From Dichotomocladium elegans (taxonomy: Eukaryota; Mucoromycota; Mucoromycetes; Mucorales; Lichtheimiaceae), in assembly GCA_025716815.1 (NCBI GenBank), contig JAIXMN010000014.1, positions 62,001 to 126,000 of the forward strand: a stretch of 64,000 bases of DNA. Direction: 5' to 3'. Below, piece after piece: positions 44,011 through 55,311 of this stretch; the first letter of the stretch is position 1; the number at the start of each line of letters is the position of its first letter. The notes beneath the pieces were generated by a model, which worked only from the letters and a program-made list of their open reading frames with translations, was not told where the DNA came from and made no database searches. The translations under genes were made by a program, and so were the position numbers.

Positions 44011-47000
44011 GTTCGATCTACTGATGGACAACTCGAATTTTTTTAACGATCGATGCTACAACTGCGGAGGCCATGGTCACGGTGAATATGGATGCACTTC
44101 CGAACGAACTTTGAGATGCTACAACTGTGGTAATGAAAACCACTTCGCCAGACACTGCATGTTACCGACATTACCAAACAACATACGCTTTCGCCCATTC
44201 GCAACACAGACAAAACGGGGTACACACCAAAAAACAGACGATGCTGCGGCACGAAGACATACCACAACCCACCCAAGAAAAGACCAATTAGCATATAATA
44301 CCGACACGCCAGCGATAAAACTAATCGAACTCGATGACAATGACTTTATCCCAGCAAACTACGAAGGCGAACTAGACAATGACGTACGACATATCAACGA
44401 ACTACACACAATGGCAGAAACCGACCTACCATTGTATAACTTAACCTGCAATGGACGACTGTGTGAAGCGCTCCTCGACAGCGGCGCATCAGCGACATAC
44501 GTTTCACCCGATCTGGTGAAGGGCTTACCTCGTACACGTGTTATGAGTCGCTCAGTCGAGACAGCAGGTGGCCACATACTCAGCATTACCGAGAAGGTCA
44601 TACTTAATATCAACATCGATGGATTCACCCACTTTGTGCCAGCTTACGTCCTTGACACGAAGTTCGACTTGATCCTTGGCCGCGACTGGATTAAGCGGAT
44701 GAAGCCTACGCCAGATTGGGATCTCGATCAGTGGCGTATCACTCACAACAACATCACATACACCATGCGGCCCAAGTTCGCTCGCCAAATTCCTGATCTC
44801 GCTTATTTGATATCCAACCGCCAGCTTGAGCGCTATGAGCGCAGGAACGATCTCCAATCGATGTTTATATGCTACATCCGTCCGGAGGACGTCGAATCTG
44901 AAGCGGTGACGGATGATCGCTTTAAGGCCATGCTGGCAGAGTATGCAGACGTATTTCAAGAAAAGCTCCCGGGACTACCACCGCCAAGACAGGTAACACA
45001 TGTTATTGACACGGGTGATGCCATGCCGATCAGTAGGCCACCGTTCAAAATGAGTCCACGGGAACTAGACGAGCTGCGCAAACAGCTCAAGGAGTTACTA
45101 GATCTTGGTCTGATTCGACCGACTTCATCGCCATGGGGTGCGCCAGTTCTATTTGTCCGCAAGAAAAATGGTGAAATGCGTATGTGTGTCGACTACCGAG
45201 CTATCAACCGAGTCACTCGTCGCAATACGCATCCATTACCTCGCATTGACGAATGTCTGGAACGTCTCGGAGGCGCCAAATTCTTCTCAAGCATTGACCT
45301 CAAGAGCGGATATCACCAAGTACGAATCCATGATGAGGACGTTCCAAAAACGGCATTCAACACCAGATACGGCTCATTCGAATTCCTTGTATTGCCATTT
45401 GGTTTAACTAATGCGCCCCCTACCTTCCAGAAGCTCATGAACACCGTACTCGGAGACTATCTCGATGACTTTGCCCTCGTCTACCTCGATGATATTCTCA
45501 TTTACAGCAAGTCCGCCGAAGAGCATTACGAACATGTCTGCCTAGTTCTGGAGCGTCTCCGTGACGCCAAACTCATAGCTAATCTCAAGAAGTGTGAGTT
45601 TAACAAGTCCGAACTCGAGTTTGTCGGTTATCGCGTAACAGCGCATGGTATCCGCCCGTCTGACGCAAAGGTGAAGGCGATTCAAGAATGGCCTATTCCC
45701 AAGAATGTCCAACAGGTGCGCCAGTTTGTGGGACTCGGATCGTATTACCGACGCTTCATACGCGATTTCGCAGCCATTGCTGCACCATTAACCGACTTGA
45801 CAAAAGGAACAGGGGCGAAGCAACGCGCAATTGAATGGACCCCAGACTGCCAGGCGGCTTTTGACAAAATCAAAGCCAGTCTCAGCCAAGCCCCGATACT
45901 GCAACCGCCCAACTCGGACTTACCCTTTGTGATTGAAACAGACGCCTCCGATTACGGCGTGGGCGCCGTCCTTTTGCAAGAAGGGGAGGACGGTCACATG
46001 CACCCAATCGCTTTCGAGTCCAAGAAGCTCTCTGCAGCTGAACGCAACTACCCTGCCCAGGAACGCGAGCTGCTTAGTATTTTACATGCTCTTCGTACCT
46101 GGCGATGCTTTATTGACGGTCGAACATATACGGTATATTCGGATCACCTTCCCCTCAAGTACTATCGCGAACAGACCACACCTACTCCCCGGCTGACTCG
46201 TTGGATTGCTGAGATTGAGCTTTATGATCCGATAATCAAGTATAAACCTGGCTCTGACAACCACGTCCCCGATCTGCTCTCTCGCCGCGATGGGGTTTCA
46301 TCCAAACCAGCCAAAGACACGATGGAACCTGACTATCTTTATGCGGTACGATCCTTACAAGAAACCGATTGGCCTAAGTTTTATGCCAAGCCGGAGAGCG
46401 ACTGGCCTGCATCATATCGCGACCTTTTGATCAAGCATAGGGATCGTTTTATTGTACGGAACAATTGCGTCTATCGCAAAGTCAAAGCAGGTAAAGAGAC
46501 ACAAGAAGTCCGCTATGTGCTTTTCGCTCGACGCGCAGACCTTGTTCAGCAATTCCATGAATCATTCGGCCACTCTGGGAACGCAAACATCTACGACCTG
46601 ATGCGAAAACGATGGTGGTGGCCGGATATGAGGACTGACATCGCTAATTGGCTCACTACCTGCCCACAATGCCAACTTGCTGCAAACGCCGACAGACATA
46701 TTCACCATGCTCCAATGAAGCCTTTGGATGTTCCTCCCGCATTTTCACGCTGGCATCTCGATTTCATCGGCGAGTTACCCACCACAGCAAATGGAAACCG
46801 ATGGATCTTAGTCGCTGTAGACTCTGCAACGAATTGGCCCATTGCTCGTGCTGTACCTGACGCCACTGGAGAAGTTATTGCCAAGTTCCTATACGAAGAA
46901 ATTGTCCTACGTTTCGGTTGCCCAGATGAGATCGTCACTGATCGAGGCGCGAACTTTATGTCTAAGATTCTTGCCAACTATACCGGCCGTATCAAGCTAC

Positions 47001-47743
47001 GTCATGTTTTTACTTCAGCTTTCCATCCACGCACAAACGGCAAGGCCGAACGTACGAACGGCATTCTCAAACAAATGATACGAAAGTATGTCAATGGCCG
47101 AATTCATCGTTGGGACGACTTTGTGGAACCTTCTCTTTTCGCATGCCGAGTACGCAGACATCGCACCACTGGATTCAGTCCATTCTTCCTTGTATACGGG
47201 CAAGAACCAAAACTACCTGGTGATTACCTCCGTCCACATATCAACATCGACAAGGAGAACGCAAAACTTACCACCGCCGATGTGTCAAATTCTCGAATAC
47301 ATGCCCTCAGCGAGCTACGCAAGGCACGAATCTCTGCTGAAACACGCGTCCGAACAAACGCTGCTCAAGATAAGGCCCGATGGGATGCTGCACTAAAGCC
47401 ACAAGTTTTTTCTGTGGGGGATCACGTACTAATGCGCCACGAAAACAAGCTGGGTCTGGAATACAATTGGAAAGGCCCATTCCGTGTAATCAAATCCAAC
47501 CTTGACACAGACATTTATCAACTCGAAGATATGAACGGCAAACTCTACAACTCTTGGGTGCACACTGATCGCCTCCGCCCCATCTTCGTAAGAAACAGCG
47601 CCACACCAACCGACCCATGGTACGACCCAACAGCCGCTCGAGCCGCCGAACGCCGCCACCTCGAAGCTGCTGCTAAAGCCCACGCACAATTATCTTTGTT
47701 GTTCGAGGACGACCAACACTCTGGGGAGGGGATATTGTCGTAA
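44006..47743 (+). CDS. Ty3/gypsy nucleocapsid-pol polyprotein, capsid domain missing
   Basis: One uninterrupted ORF of 1245 aa. Residues 17-30 and 38-51 are two CX2CX4HX4C zinc knuckles (nucleocapsid). Aspartic protease DSGA is at residues 158-161. Reverse transcriptase shows FSSIDLKSGYHQVRI and the active site YLDD at 493-496. RNase H shows ETDASDYGVGAV with Asp646. Integrase has the H2C2 zinc region (HESFGHSGN from His851, then CPQC) and catalytic Asp919, Asp979 and Glu1015, the last pair spaced D-35-E. A GPF-type module (WKGPFRVIKS) follows, without a recognisable chromodomain. All catalytic residues look intact. The ORF starts at the first ATG, 12 bases after the LTR, so no matrix/capsid sequence precedes the knuckles. 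The stop lies 8 bases inside the 3' LTR. Confidence 0.95.
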   Translation: MKFDLLMDNSNFFNDRCYNCGGHGHGEYGCTSERTLRCYNCGNENHFARHCMLPTLPNNIRFRPFATQTKRGTHQKTDDAAARRHTTTHPRKDQLAYNTDTPAIKLIELDDNDFIPANYEGELDNDVRHINELHTMAETDLPLYNLTCNGRLCEALLDSGASATYVSPDLVKGLPRTRVMSRSVETAGGHILSITEKVILNINIDGFTHFVPAYVLDTKFDLILGRDWIKRMKPTPDWDLDQWRITHNNITYTMRPKFARQIPDLAYLISNRQLERYERRNDLQSMFICYIRPEDVESEAVTDDRFKAMLAEYADVFQEKLPGLPPPRQVTHVIDTGDAMPISRPPFKMSPRELDELRKQLKELLDLGLIRPTSSPWGAPVLFVRKKNGEMRMCVDYRAINRVTRRNTHPLPRIDECLERLGGAKFFSSIDLKSGYHQVRIHDEDVPKTAFNTRYGSFEFLVLPFGLTNAPPTFQKLMNTVLGDYLDDFALVYLDDILIYSKSAEEHYEHVCLVLERLRDAKLIANLKKCEFNKSELEFVGYRVTAHGIRPSDAKVKAIQEWPIPKNVQQVRQFVGLGSYYRRFIRDFAAIAAPLTDLTKGTGAKQRAIEWTPDCQAAFDKIKASLSQAPILQPPNSDLPFVIETDASDYGVGAVLLQEGEDGHMHPIAFESKKLSAAERNYPAQERELLSILHALRTWRCFIDGRTYTVYSDHLPLKYYREQTTPTPRLTRWIAEIELYDPIIKYKPGSDNHVPDLLSRRDGVSSKPAKDTMEPDYLYAVRSLQETDWPKFYAKPESDWPASYRDLLIKHRDRFIVRNNCVYRKVKAGKETQEVRYVLFARRADLVQQFHESFGHSGNANIYDLMRKRWWWPDMRTDIANWLTTCPQCQLAANADRHIHHAPMKPLDVPPAFSRWHLDFIGELPTTANGNRWILVAVDSATNWPIARAVPDATGEVIAKFLYEEIVLRFGCPDEIVTDRGANFMSKILANYTGRIKLRHVFTSAFHPRTNGKAERTNGILKQMIRKYVNGRIHRWDDFVEPSLFACRVRRHRTTGFSPFFLVYGQEPKLPGDYLRPHINIDKENAKLTTADVSNSRIHALSELRKARISAETRVRTNAAQDKARWDAALKPQVFSVGDHVLMRHENKLGLEYNWKGPFRVIKSNLDTDIYQLEDMNGKLYNSWVHTDRLRPIFVRNSATPTDPWYDPTAARAAERRHLEAAAKAHAQLSLLFEDDQHSGEGILS
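47722..47731 (+). promoter_or_regulatory. Polypurine tract
   Basis: GGGGAGGGGA lies a few bases before the 3' LTR and inside the coding frame; it is the expected primer for plus-strand DNA synthesis. Confidence 0.75.
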
Positions 47744-48042
47744 CAAAGGCTCTCTGGCCAATCAGAATCGTTTGCAAGAACTTTTGGACTGACAATTCCA
47801 TCAAACCTCTTTGTCACACGTTCCGGCGCAGTCGCTTACTGCTGCGCATTCTCCTTGCTGCGGACGCTTAGCTTGATTATGACTACTCAACCATCATGCT
47901 GCGGACACATTTTAGAATAGTATAAATATCCCATTATATTGATATCAATAAAGGACATCAAAAGGCGATCGCGCTATTTCTATTGTTACCCTTGAGTTGT
48001 TGCTATTGGCTACGGTGTAACCGCCAAAATATAGGCACGACA
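47736..48042 (+). repeat. 3' LTR
   Basis: 307 bp with the same ends, TATA box and AATAAA as the 5' LTR. The polyprotein stop codon (47741-47743) is inside it. Followed by the AAAT target-site duplication. Confidence 0.95.
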
Positions 48043-48111
48043 AAATTCTAGGCACGTGGTCACATGACTTACAAAAAGAGAAGCTATCTGGAATTGTGAT
48101 TGCTAATTTAA

Positions 48112-48184
48112 TGCCCTCGATCGGGATCGAACCGATGACCTTTAGATCTTCAGTCTAACGCTCTCCCAACTGAGCTACAAAGGC
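48112..48184 (-). tRNA. tRNA-Phe (GAA)
   Basis: 73-nt cloverleaf on the minus strand. The 5' acceptor strand GCCTTTG pairs with 3' CGAGGGC, allowing G-T pairs. The A box region reads TAGCTCAGTTGGGAGAGC, the anticodon loop CTGAAGA gives GAA (phenylalanine), and the T arm contains GGTTCGATCC. The discriminator base is A. No intron is present. The gene lies 70 bp beyond the 3' LTR of the retroelement, on its 3' side. Confidence 0.93.
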
Positions 48185-51100
48185 GGAGACCTTGTGAGGT
48201 ATTGCGTGTTGCAAAAATGTGCCCTTGATATATATATTTTTTTGCGCCAGTGCACATAATTTATGATTCCTGTCGGTGCCGCCATCAGCCCTATAAAAAG
48301 TACGGGTAATGGATACCCTATCACTTTTCGGCCATTTCATGTACTCAACGCCTATCATGGACATATGCACTCGCATTTTTTTAAACAAAATAGCAAATAT
48401 ATACATCCTGAGTAATGAGCTGAACCCCAGATTACTTCTAAAGCATGCCATCAAGGAACAATTACGACCATTGCTTATACAGAAACTACATTGCTGTTTA
48501 TAATGGCAACATGATGTAGGCTGATTGAGCAGTAAGAATAAACCATTTAGATAATAGGACTGCAAGTGCAGCTAAATTACAAGAACGCAATGTAAACAGA
48601 ATTGGAAAGAGTGAAATTTAGAAAGTAATGCTAGAGCAATGGCGTGGTAATCAGACTGTCACTGATAGTACGTTAATGTCAGAGGATGATGATCAATCCA
48701 TTGGTGGTATTATGGAGATTAACACGTCAACGTTCATGGTAAAGTTTCTCTGATAATTGCTAATGAGGAAGATAGTTTTCGAAAGGTGTTGATTTATTGG
48801 AGACATTGTTTCTCGTTCTGATTCAGTTCATAGCATTCCTTTTTATATCTAACACCAGAGAAATATCTGTCGTGAAGCTGAGGAATTTTTTTTCACGGAT
48901 TTTAATGTGGAATTAGTTTTACAGAACCGGGGGGTTGGGGTTTCTTTGATTCCCCACCTAACTTTGAGATGTGGTCTAAAAGGGACGCATACTTCATAGT
49001 CGGCAAGCATATGATCTTTTTTTCCCTTGTCCATTTTGTGCACCACATGCAAGTCAATTGTTTTTCAAGCTGTGTAGTTGCTCCAGGATGAGGTTCCCAG
49101 TACCCAAAGATTGATGTCAAGTTGTACTAAGCCAAAACGTTGATAAATCTGAAATAGTTGGGAATATTTGTCTTATACTTCATGGAATTACTAGTCAACA
49201 GGGTTATTTTTAAAGGATGACTTTGCTGTTCAACAATGAATAGAGAGTCATAAATCTTTCAGCTGCTTTCTATGGTGCACAGCCGCGAGACCTCTAGACT
49301 CAGGCGCTTATTCTTGGTCTGTGTATCTTGGATCTGCTTGCTTGTTGCATGGATGATTACGGGATAAAGGGTCCACGCTAATGCGTTATAACCGGATCCA
49401 TTTCCAGAATCTTTTTCCTTCTATTTTTCCCTCACTGGGCTTTTGTGAGGTTTTACCGACGTGAGGATGGTTTGAATGGGACAAGGACGTGTAAACTCTG
49501 ATATCGGTCATCTGTACACATGAACACCTTATCCATAATAGTCCCACTATTTCAGCGTACCCGGTCAACCCCAATTAGGGTATCTGCTCTGAAGCATATA
49601 AATAGTATAAATAGTAAGGACCCATGTAGGAGTGGAGGATCGGATTCCGGCTTTGTTCGAAAGAAAAGATATCCACGAGTCTCATCGTATTCTGACTGCC
49701 CCGGCTTTACAAAAATCTCTAAAACACGACACTGTTGATCAACCAACTGTCCGCCTTGCTTAGATCCAGTCCAACACATCGATAAACGGCATCGTTTTAT
49801 TTTCTCTCCACGGGAATTGGCATGCGCTTCTGCCCATAGCATGTGTCAAAATTACTGAGAATACAATGATTTTGGGGTGCGGGCAATGTTGTCGCTCGTT
49901 TGACATAATGAACCGTGAAAGGTACTGGACCGTTTTGTTGTGCACAGCCCATGGCCCGGAAGCAGATGCCAATGTCCTGATAACGGATTATTTGAATGAC
50001 TCGGCGGCAGCCTACCTCTCCATCTCATTCAGAATAAGCAAGTCAAAAATTCAAGATCAGGATATCGTCTAGCAGCTATTTTTGAATAGAACTGTTATCC
50101 ACTCTGCGTTTCAGCTTGGTGCAATATCAATATAGCCCTAACTTTTCCACTGTAGTCACTTTATTTGCAAGGCTCAAAAAGCGATCCCGGAACGCTTGCT
50201 CGAAAACATTTGTTATTGAGTAGGCGGTTGTTATATTCTTTGCCGTGCTTGTAATACTAAATTTATTTCTCACAAGGAGGATCCGGGCTCTGCTGGACTT
50301 GGTACGTCTCCATGGATCGGGTCTAACAACATCATCCCGATTAATATACTTAGCTTTACGCCTGACTGATGACGAACAGCCATACACGCACTCTGAGTTG
50401 AGGCGAAAATGTATCCGTGAAGGCTTGTGTGTTTCCCATTTCGTCCCTCTGAAGGAGCATTGCAGCATCTGTTTATTAACAGTGAATGGAAAGCACCATA
50501 ATATTATACATTCCAGACACCGTAAATTCAAGAGAGTGCAGTAAAGGTAGCAGTTCGTGGAGTAGTTTTGATATTAGTGGATAATAAACAAAGTGTTGAA
50601 ACGTATTGCCCTTTTCGTACTCATTGTCTAAAAAGGACAGCTAAAGGAACCCAATAAAAAATCCATTAATTGACAAAACGTTCCATTAATAGTCTCCGTA
50701 TTTTATGGCAGCGCGTTTGCACCCAATAATGTATCGTTTACGATCATCAGATTGGATTAAGGAAGACTACACTGGCAATGAGATGCATAATAAAGAAGGT
50801 TGTGTTGGACGATTTGTATGGACTTTGTTGATGGAACAAAACAGAGCTGCCTGGACGATTTTGTACAGTCTGCTGCGTCATGCATTGTTACGGGCGGCGT
50901 ACTGCTTGACATACAGAGCACTGCCTGGCGTACAAGTATCACACGTATGTTCAGCGACACATGTTTTTCCTCTTCTTTTTAGTGCAGTTTAGAACAGTAC
51001 AAATGCCTTCTGGATCATTAAGGCATTACGGCTATCTATATTTTTTTTTATTAATATCCTCTGTCGTTGTTGTCTACAATAGGAGTTTTCGGTGACAGTG

Positions 51101-52937
51101 CGGTGCGATTATAGAAACAAAATGTTCTGTCTTTATTTTATAGTCCTTTTGCATATGCGACTCATACCGCAATATATATCTTACGTCAGAGGAGGAATTA
51201 TGACTTTTCGCATATGTACTAAATGATATTCAAATATCTTATTCATTCTTTCTCTACTAGTTGCTGCTAGGAACAGGGGACAACAACAGGTGATAATAGA
51301 ACTGGTGCTGTCAAAGGAACTGGTATACATGAAAATACCCTTAATGAAATAACAAGCAGGACAGGAAGGCTATTAAAACCGGATTACTACTTCTGCTAAC
51401 AAAAAGGAAAAGTACCCACAAGATTATATGGCATATACTAAAGAAGAGAATGAGAATGACGTGTTCTATTGATATGGCGGGTATAAGTGCTGTTCTCAAC
51501 AGATCATATACCAAAACATATGACTACAAGCTAAAATAAAGTTGATATGGCTGTAAGACCGGTAGTTTGTAGATGAACTAGTCAGTGAGAGAGCAGCAAC
51601 TGGAAGAGTCGACCCAGAATAGCTTAAAGGACATATGTGATATTATGCTCGAATAATCTGACGAGGTCGCTTAAAATTGCTTTGATGAAAAAAAAAAAAG
51701 TACACAAATTTCCATATGCTCACGTTAGGGGCCGAAAATAGTAAGAACTGTATTGTCGCCAGAAATGTAATGTAATTGAGGTAAGAAATTCTGGGGAGTA
51801 GGTAGGTCTATTGGTGCAGGAGATGGATACGTTGCCTTTGTTGAATGGTCCTATATGGATTTTCTACGGGTGGGAGATTCTGTAACAAGCTAGAAGAGCC
51901 TGGCATATCTTTTCCCAGCGCTGCTAATATGCGCATCTTCCTTCTGCACCCTTGTAATTGGGGGAAATAATGCCAGCCGCTGAAAGATAGAAATGGAGTT
52001 ATACTCCACTTCATCAGCATAGTGGAAGGATTATCCGTGCATGTGCATCGTATAGCCACAGGGAAATCTGAGAGCGGAGACCTGTCGGTGGTGCAACACA
52101 ATGCATGCGCACGCGCCACTGGTGTCATTAACGCACGTGCGGATGTATACATAGATATCAGACCTTCGTACATATGCGAGCTAATCCGCCCTATTTTGAA
52201 TATGATTTTTCGTCCACAATTAGCGCATGTGAACTGAATATACACGTTTCAAAATCAACTAATATCACGACGCGGAATAATGGTAAGTAGAGTCGGATTA
52301 GCCTTTAATAGATAAGATAGAGCAGACGACAAGAGCAAAAGAAGCGGGAATGTCTAACATTATGAGGATAAAGACAATGCTAAGGATGCTTCAAGTGACT
52401 CGAACCGATAATCACAGGAGCATCGAAGACCTGGTTCTGTCTCGATTCTTTGGGAGATAAGAAATAAGCATCCAATGAGCAGGGCATGGCATTTACGACA
52501 CCCCCTCACGGTATCCAGCGAATGCAAAGAACCATAGAGCCATTTAACACTGACAGTCGGAGTTTTGCGTATCCCTTTTTCGCGTCGTTTGGCTCCAAAG
52601 CAACAATTGGTCGATCTGTATTCATGCAGCACAAGGTTTTTTTTTTGGGGGGGGGTGGTCTGTAATTTTGGAGATATTAGTATTGCTATTATCAGGAAAA
52701 TCACGGTATAATTTGTTATTTCAAGAAAGATAACGAATAATATGTCGTTGATGTCATGTTCTGGGAGAAGAACAGGGTAAAAAAAAGGGCCACCTGATAG
52801 TTATTTTAGAGTTGCATGTGACGTGATCATTGATAAGGCGCAGTGGCGGGCCCTTTGTCTGTTTCGACCATCCGCTTTTCTTTCCCTTATCCTCGCGGCG
52901 AACGCACATCCTCCATTTTCCCCGTCACCCCCTTCCG
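48185..52937. other. AT-rich, gene-poor region
   Basis: About 4.75 kb right of the tRNA. ORFs are short (under 140 codons) and mostly overlap on both strands. The least random is at 50127-50544, open on both strands. I found no known domain, no further LTR copy and no RNA gene. A G run at 52647-52656 and A/T tracts are the only low-complexity features. The last 100 bp is the ZDS promoter. Confidence 0.4.
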
Positions 52938-54579
52938 ATGACTGGCTTTAGCGAATCAAGCACAAGAGTTGAAGATGAAGTAGTTGCTTTCAGAGAATCG
53001 AATAGACAACAAACGAGTGCTTCCCTTCCAGAAGAGGACCCAAAAGAAAAACCAAAGCGCAGGAAACGTCGAACGAAGAGCGCGCTAAACGTCAGTATGC
53101 ACACCGAGACGCCGGAAATCCCACTGGACCTCAAACAACTTGGAGTAACGGCGCCTCATCTCATATGGTATGCACACATCTTCTGCATTCCATCTCTCCG
53201 CAATGATTACAATCGCTCAGAGTATTTTACCAAGGGTACCTGCACATAAACATCCGCAAATTGCACCAGCCGAATTTGCAGCTTGGATCAAGAACTACAC
53301 CGAAATAGAATCTGCCTCAGTAATGCCATCGGACCTCCAACGAACAAAATCAAGGTTGTCATTGATGTTTACATTTGAAGACGCCGAAACTACCAGCTCT
53401 TTTGGATGTACCACGGATGGTATGTACTTTGCTAATAGTAAAGATTGGGATGTGTGTGGTGTGTGTGTGTGTGTGTATAAGGAGGAGGAAGTTGAATTGG
53501 GGATGATATTATCAGTTGCTAAATTCCATAGCGCACTGCCAACAACAGCCGATAAAACACACGTGTTCGATCGTTTCTCTTCGGCAGAAGACAACTCGCA
53601 TGCTCTGGTACCACATACGAGCCGAAATCTCTCCAGACGTTCCGCGCTATCGGCTCGTGGAAAACACGGGCATCACCATCGAAGGTCATTTAGCACGACG
53701 GATTCACAAAAGCCACAGGACATATTAGAGGACGCGTTACCCATTGGTGGCATACAGCTTTATGATCGGCCTGTGAATATGAGCGAATGGGTCGATTTGG
53801 GAGACGCTATGGAAGACGACAGTGCCATGCTGACGCGGGTTCGAGATGTCGAAAGCCAGGTGTGGACAAAGTCGCCCGAGCCGCCGGTGTCAAAAAAGCC
53901 GTGTTCAGGAACGCAACCGATGCTGGAGTCCGTACCGGCCGATTCACCAAAGGTGACCCTGACTCCTGATCCTTCATACCACCAAGAGCCGGAGAAGAAG
54001 CAGACACGAAGCTTGCGGAAAACATTGTCGCTTAGCAGAAAGAAGTCGACTGGTTGGCTCATTGGTCTATTTCGGGACATGAGTAACAAGTCCCCGCAAA
54101 AGCATCAGCATCAACATCAGCGACAGGGAGAACAGGCGGCTGGACAAGGGGCGAGAAAGCAAAGCCTGGAATCTTTTATTAAACAAACCTTATCGCTCAA
54201 GCCATCTGTCAAAAAGAAAAAAAGGCCAGTTTCGTTGGATAGCTTATCTGCACCGCCTGTGCCTGTCATACCTAATCTATTCGCTGGTCGAGAACGATTA
54301 CCCCTTCATATTGAGCGGGCGATTTACCATCTTTCGCACATCAAGCTGAGCAATCCTCGACGACCACTTTGTCAGCAAGTCGTCATTTCCAACTTTATGT
54401 TCTGGTATCTCTCATCACAGGAACCTTTAACTCCCCCTGTTCATAAACCTATGACTGCACCGCCATCGCCCCCGCCTCATCGTCTTGTTCCCAATCAGAT
54501 TTTTAGTGCTCAAAAGAGCATGGCTATGAGCAACAGGCTAGGGCATATTCCATCTGCATACGTTCCAAATGCTCATTAA
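52938..54579 (+). CDS. ZDS1/ZDS2-like cell-polarity and PP2A regulator
   Basis: Homologue of yeast Zds proteins, which bind Cdc55-PP2A and act in mitotic entry and polarity. Exons 52938-53167, 53235-53419 and 53516-54579 join to 1479 nt (492 aa). The N-terminal motif after splicing is HLIWVPAHKHPQIAPAEF, the conserved Zds WVPAxxHPxIAP block. The middle is Ser/Lys-rich (KTLSLSRKKSTGWLIGLFRD). The C-terminal Zds_C domain reads LPLHIERAIYHLSHIKLSNP, RRPLCQQVVISNFMFWYLS. The start is the ATG at 52938 after a pyrimidine-rich leader. Intron 2 (53420-53515) is 96 bp, in frame and stop-free, and contains a GT repeat, so a retained form would add 32 residues. The stop is TAA at 54577-54579. Confidence 0.88.
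53455..53476 (+). repeat. (GT)n microsatellite in ZDS intron
   Basis: A short GT run within the inferred 96-bp intron. If retained it would encode a Cys/Val-rich stretch. Confidence 0.85.
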
Positions 54580-55311
54580 GGGCAGGAGAGAGCACCCGTT
54601 ACCCACATCCCATGTATTTTTTTGTTTGTATAATTGTAACATAGCTACAAGGCAGCTTATGCTTTTATCCTTTTTTGGAAGTGGGGGGGGGTCTCCTCTC
54701 CGATTCTTTTGTAAAATACACCTACATCATTCGAGTTCTTTCACCATGACTTGAGAATTCCCGAGTGGACTTTTTGGCATGGAGAGCACAAAAGACACAC
54801 GGGGTGCCAGGCGGGGCGAGTCTTGGGTGTGTTGCGGTATGGAAAGAGGTATGAACCCTGTGCTGGTATCTTCCAATAGAGAAAGCTCTTCTCTAGAAAA
54901 CCATAAAAAAAAAAAAACGCTCTCGCGGTTTGCATAAAGGGTGAAGCCATTTCATCTTACCAGAGGCTCCATGATGTGGATGGCAGTAGCATGTTTTCTT
55001 TTTTTTCATCGTCCAGATAGCAACACAAAATAATAATAATAATAAAAACAGAGGATGGATCGATCCTACGGCACGTTTTATATTCGTTTTGTATCATCGC
55101 TTGAAGAAATGCACAAGGCAGATATTCCAGAAAATAAAAGTACAACAGGACTCTGCTGCACAATGCAGTAAAAAACGTTATACAGTGCAGGTCTATATAA
55201 CGGTTTGCTTTGCACAAAGGAGCAAGCTGAATGTTTAATGCAACAACAACAAAAACTGTCTTTTTCTAAAATGATCCGGAGCTGACCTATTACATGTTGC
55301 ATGGTATGGGG
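54580..55311. other. Convergent 3' flanks ZDS / SEC24
   Basis: 730 bp between two convergent stop codons. It contains G and A runs (54684-54692, 54904-54917) and an AATAATAATAATAA stretch (55031-55044). No gene was recognised. Confidence 0.45.

Larger units (their letters stand above)
43684..48046 (+). mobile_element. Ty3/gypsy LTR retrotransposon with 4-bp target-site duplication
   Basis: Complete element of 4355 bp (43688-48042) flanked by a direct AAAT duplication (43684-43687 and 48043-48046). Two 307-bp LTRs, which I read as identical, enclose one long ORF. Directly after the 5' LTR (two bases later) TGGTAGC matches the complement of an initiator-tRNA-Met-type 3' end and is the likely primer-binding site. 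A purine tract GGGGAGGGGA (47722-47731) just before the 3' LTR is the polypurine tract. The capsid part of gag is absent. The pol gene order PR-RT-RNaseH-IN places it in Ty3/gypsy (Metaviridae). Confidence 0.95.

Noticed and set aside
48155..48565. 136-codon minus-strand ORF
   Set aside because: It overlaps the tRNA-Phe gene and its composition is random, A/T-rich.
50127..50544. Overlapping ORFs on both strands (134 and 99 codons)
   Set aside because: Each looks weakly protein-like, but no motif, splice continuation or start context favours either strand.
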